Shown piece after piece: positions 63,885 to 64,000 of a DNA stretch of 64,000 nt. The notes under the pieces are model-generated. The model ran no database searches and had not been told where the DNA came from. It was given only the letters and a program-made list of their open reading frames with translations. The DNA is taken from contig JBAXER010000001.1 in NCBI GenBank assembly GCA_037140375.1, positions 43,332 through 107,331 of the forward strand, read 5' to 3'. The translations under genes were made by a program, and so were the position numbers. Every line of letters begins with the position of its first letter. The stretch's first letter is position 1. Source of the stretch: WLMZ01 sp037140375 (GTDB lineage Bacteria > Actinomycetota > Acidimicrobiia > Acidimicrobiales > Ilumatobacteraceae).

Positions 63885-64000
63885 AGGTCGAGGTCGTCGA
63901 GCAGGTCGTCGATGTGAGGCACCGGATAACCCGCGCGCCGCAGACCCTGCTCGATTCGGTTGTTCAGCGTTTCGAGCACGGCGATGCGACCGAAACGCTT
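63881..64000 (-). CDS. C-terminal end of an unidentified protein
   Basis: The last 39 codons of a minus-strand gene that enters from the right edge, ending in the Asp/Leu-rich tail HIDDLLDDLDL and TGA at 63883-63881. The stop overlaps the hrpA TTG start, indicating coupling. Too short to identify. Confidence 0.6.
   Translation of the reverse strand, partial: KRFGRIAVLETLNNRIEQGLRRAGYPVPHIDDLLDDLDL

Overview
The window is high-GC DNA with densely packed genes, frequent ATGA/TAATG overlaps, many GTG/TTG starts, lipoproteins, an LPATG-anchored protein and DUF501/Ppx-like neighbours. This points to an aerobic actinobacterium, probably of the Acidimicrobiia type; the class is inferred from gene content only. 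I saw no rRNA, tRNA, CRISPR array, transposase or prophage.

Region 1 (1-14990) is a C1-oxidation island. A leftward operon (3100 to the left edge) encodes a corrinoid protein, a DUF1638 protein, a 'virulence factor' family protein, a methyltetrahydrofolate:corrinoid methyltransferase and the start of a corrinoid activator (RACo type). Divergent from it are an MFS transporter and an IclR-type regulator. A rightward operon follows: methylenetetrahydrofolate reductase, formate-tetrahydrofolate ligase, FolD, a three-gene formate dehydrogenase and FolC. Read together, methyl groups would pass from a corrinoid protein to tetrahydrofolate and be oxidised to formate (with ATP) and then CO2 (with NADH). 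The catalytic formate dehydrogenase gene carries an in-frame UGA at the selenocysteine position, followed at once by a SECIS-like hairpin. Its N-terminal [4Fe-4S] domain is encoded by a different gene two positions downstream, so the enzyme is split. A matching operator-like element, CCACGAT-N15-AT(C/G)GTGG, occurs in both control regions beside the IclR gene.

Region 2 (14988-23509) supplies the likely substrate: choline dehydrogenase, a homocysteine S-methyltransferase family protein and betaine aldehyde dehydrogenase on the minus strand, and a ProV/ProW/ProX glycine betaine importer on the plus strand, in which ProW is two permease domains fused.

Region 3 (23555-45441) is mixed. It holds a DrrA-type ABC exporter, small and medium subunits of a CO/xanthine-dehydrogenase-type molybdenum hydroxylase without the large subunit, a PAP2 membrane enzyme, a glycogen debranching enzyme, several oxidoreductases, and a cluster resembling molybdo-hydroxylase maturation genes (MoxR, VWA, two XdhC-type proteins, MobA-like, CoxG-like). 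After these come an NlpC/P60 hydrolase with a structured leader, DUF501 and reduced Ppx-like proteins, two enoyl-CoA hydratase family proteins and an LPATG surface protein.

Region 4 (45619-57448) looks like nucleoside uptake and salvage: a BMP-type ABC importer, adenosine deaminase, uracil phosphoribosyltransferase, a phosphohexo/pentomutase and a PfkB kinase, with QueF and a PhyH-type dioxygenase between them.

Region 5 (57507-64000) holds aminopeptidase N, an HrpA-type helicase and the end of an unidentified gene. No gene-free stretch exceeds 300 bases; the longest (38335-38595) holds a structured leader.
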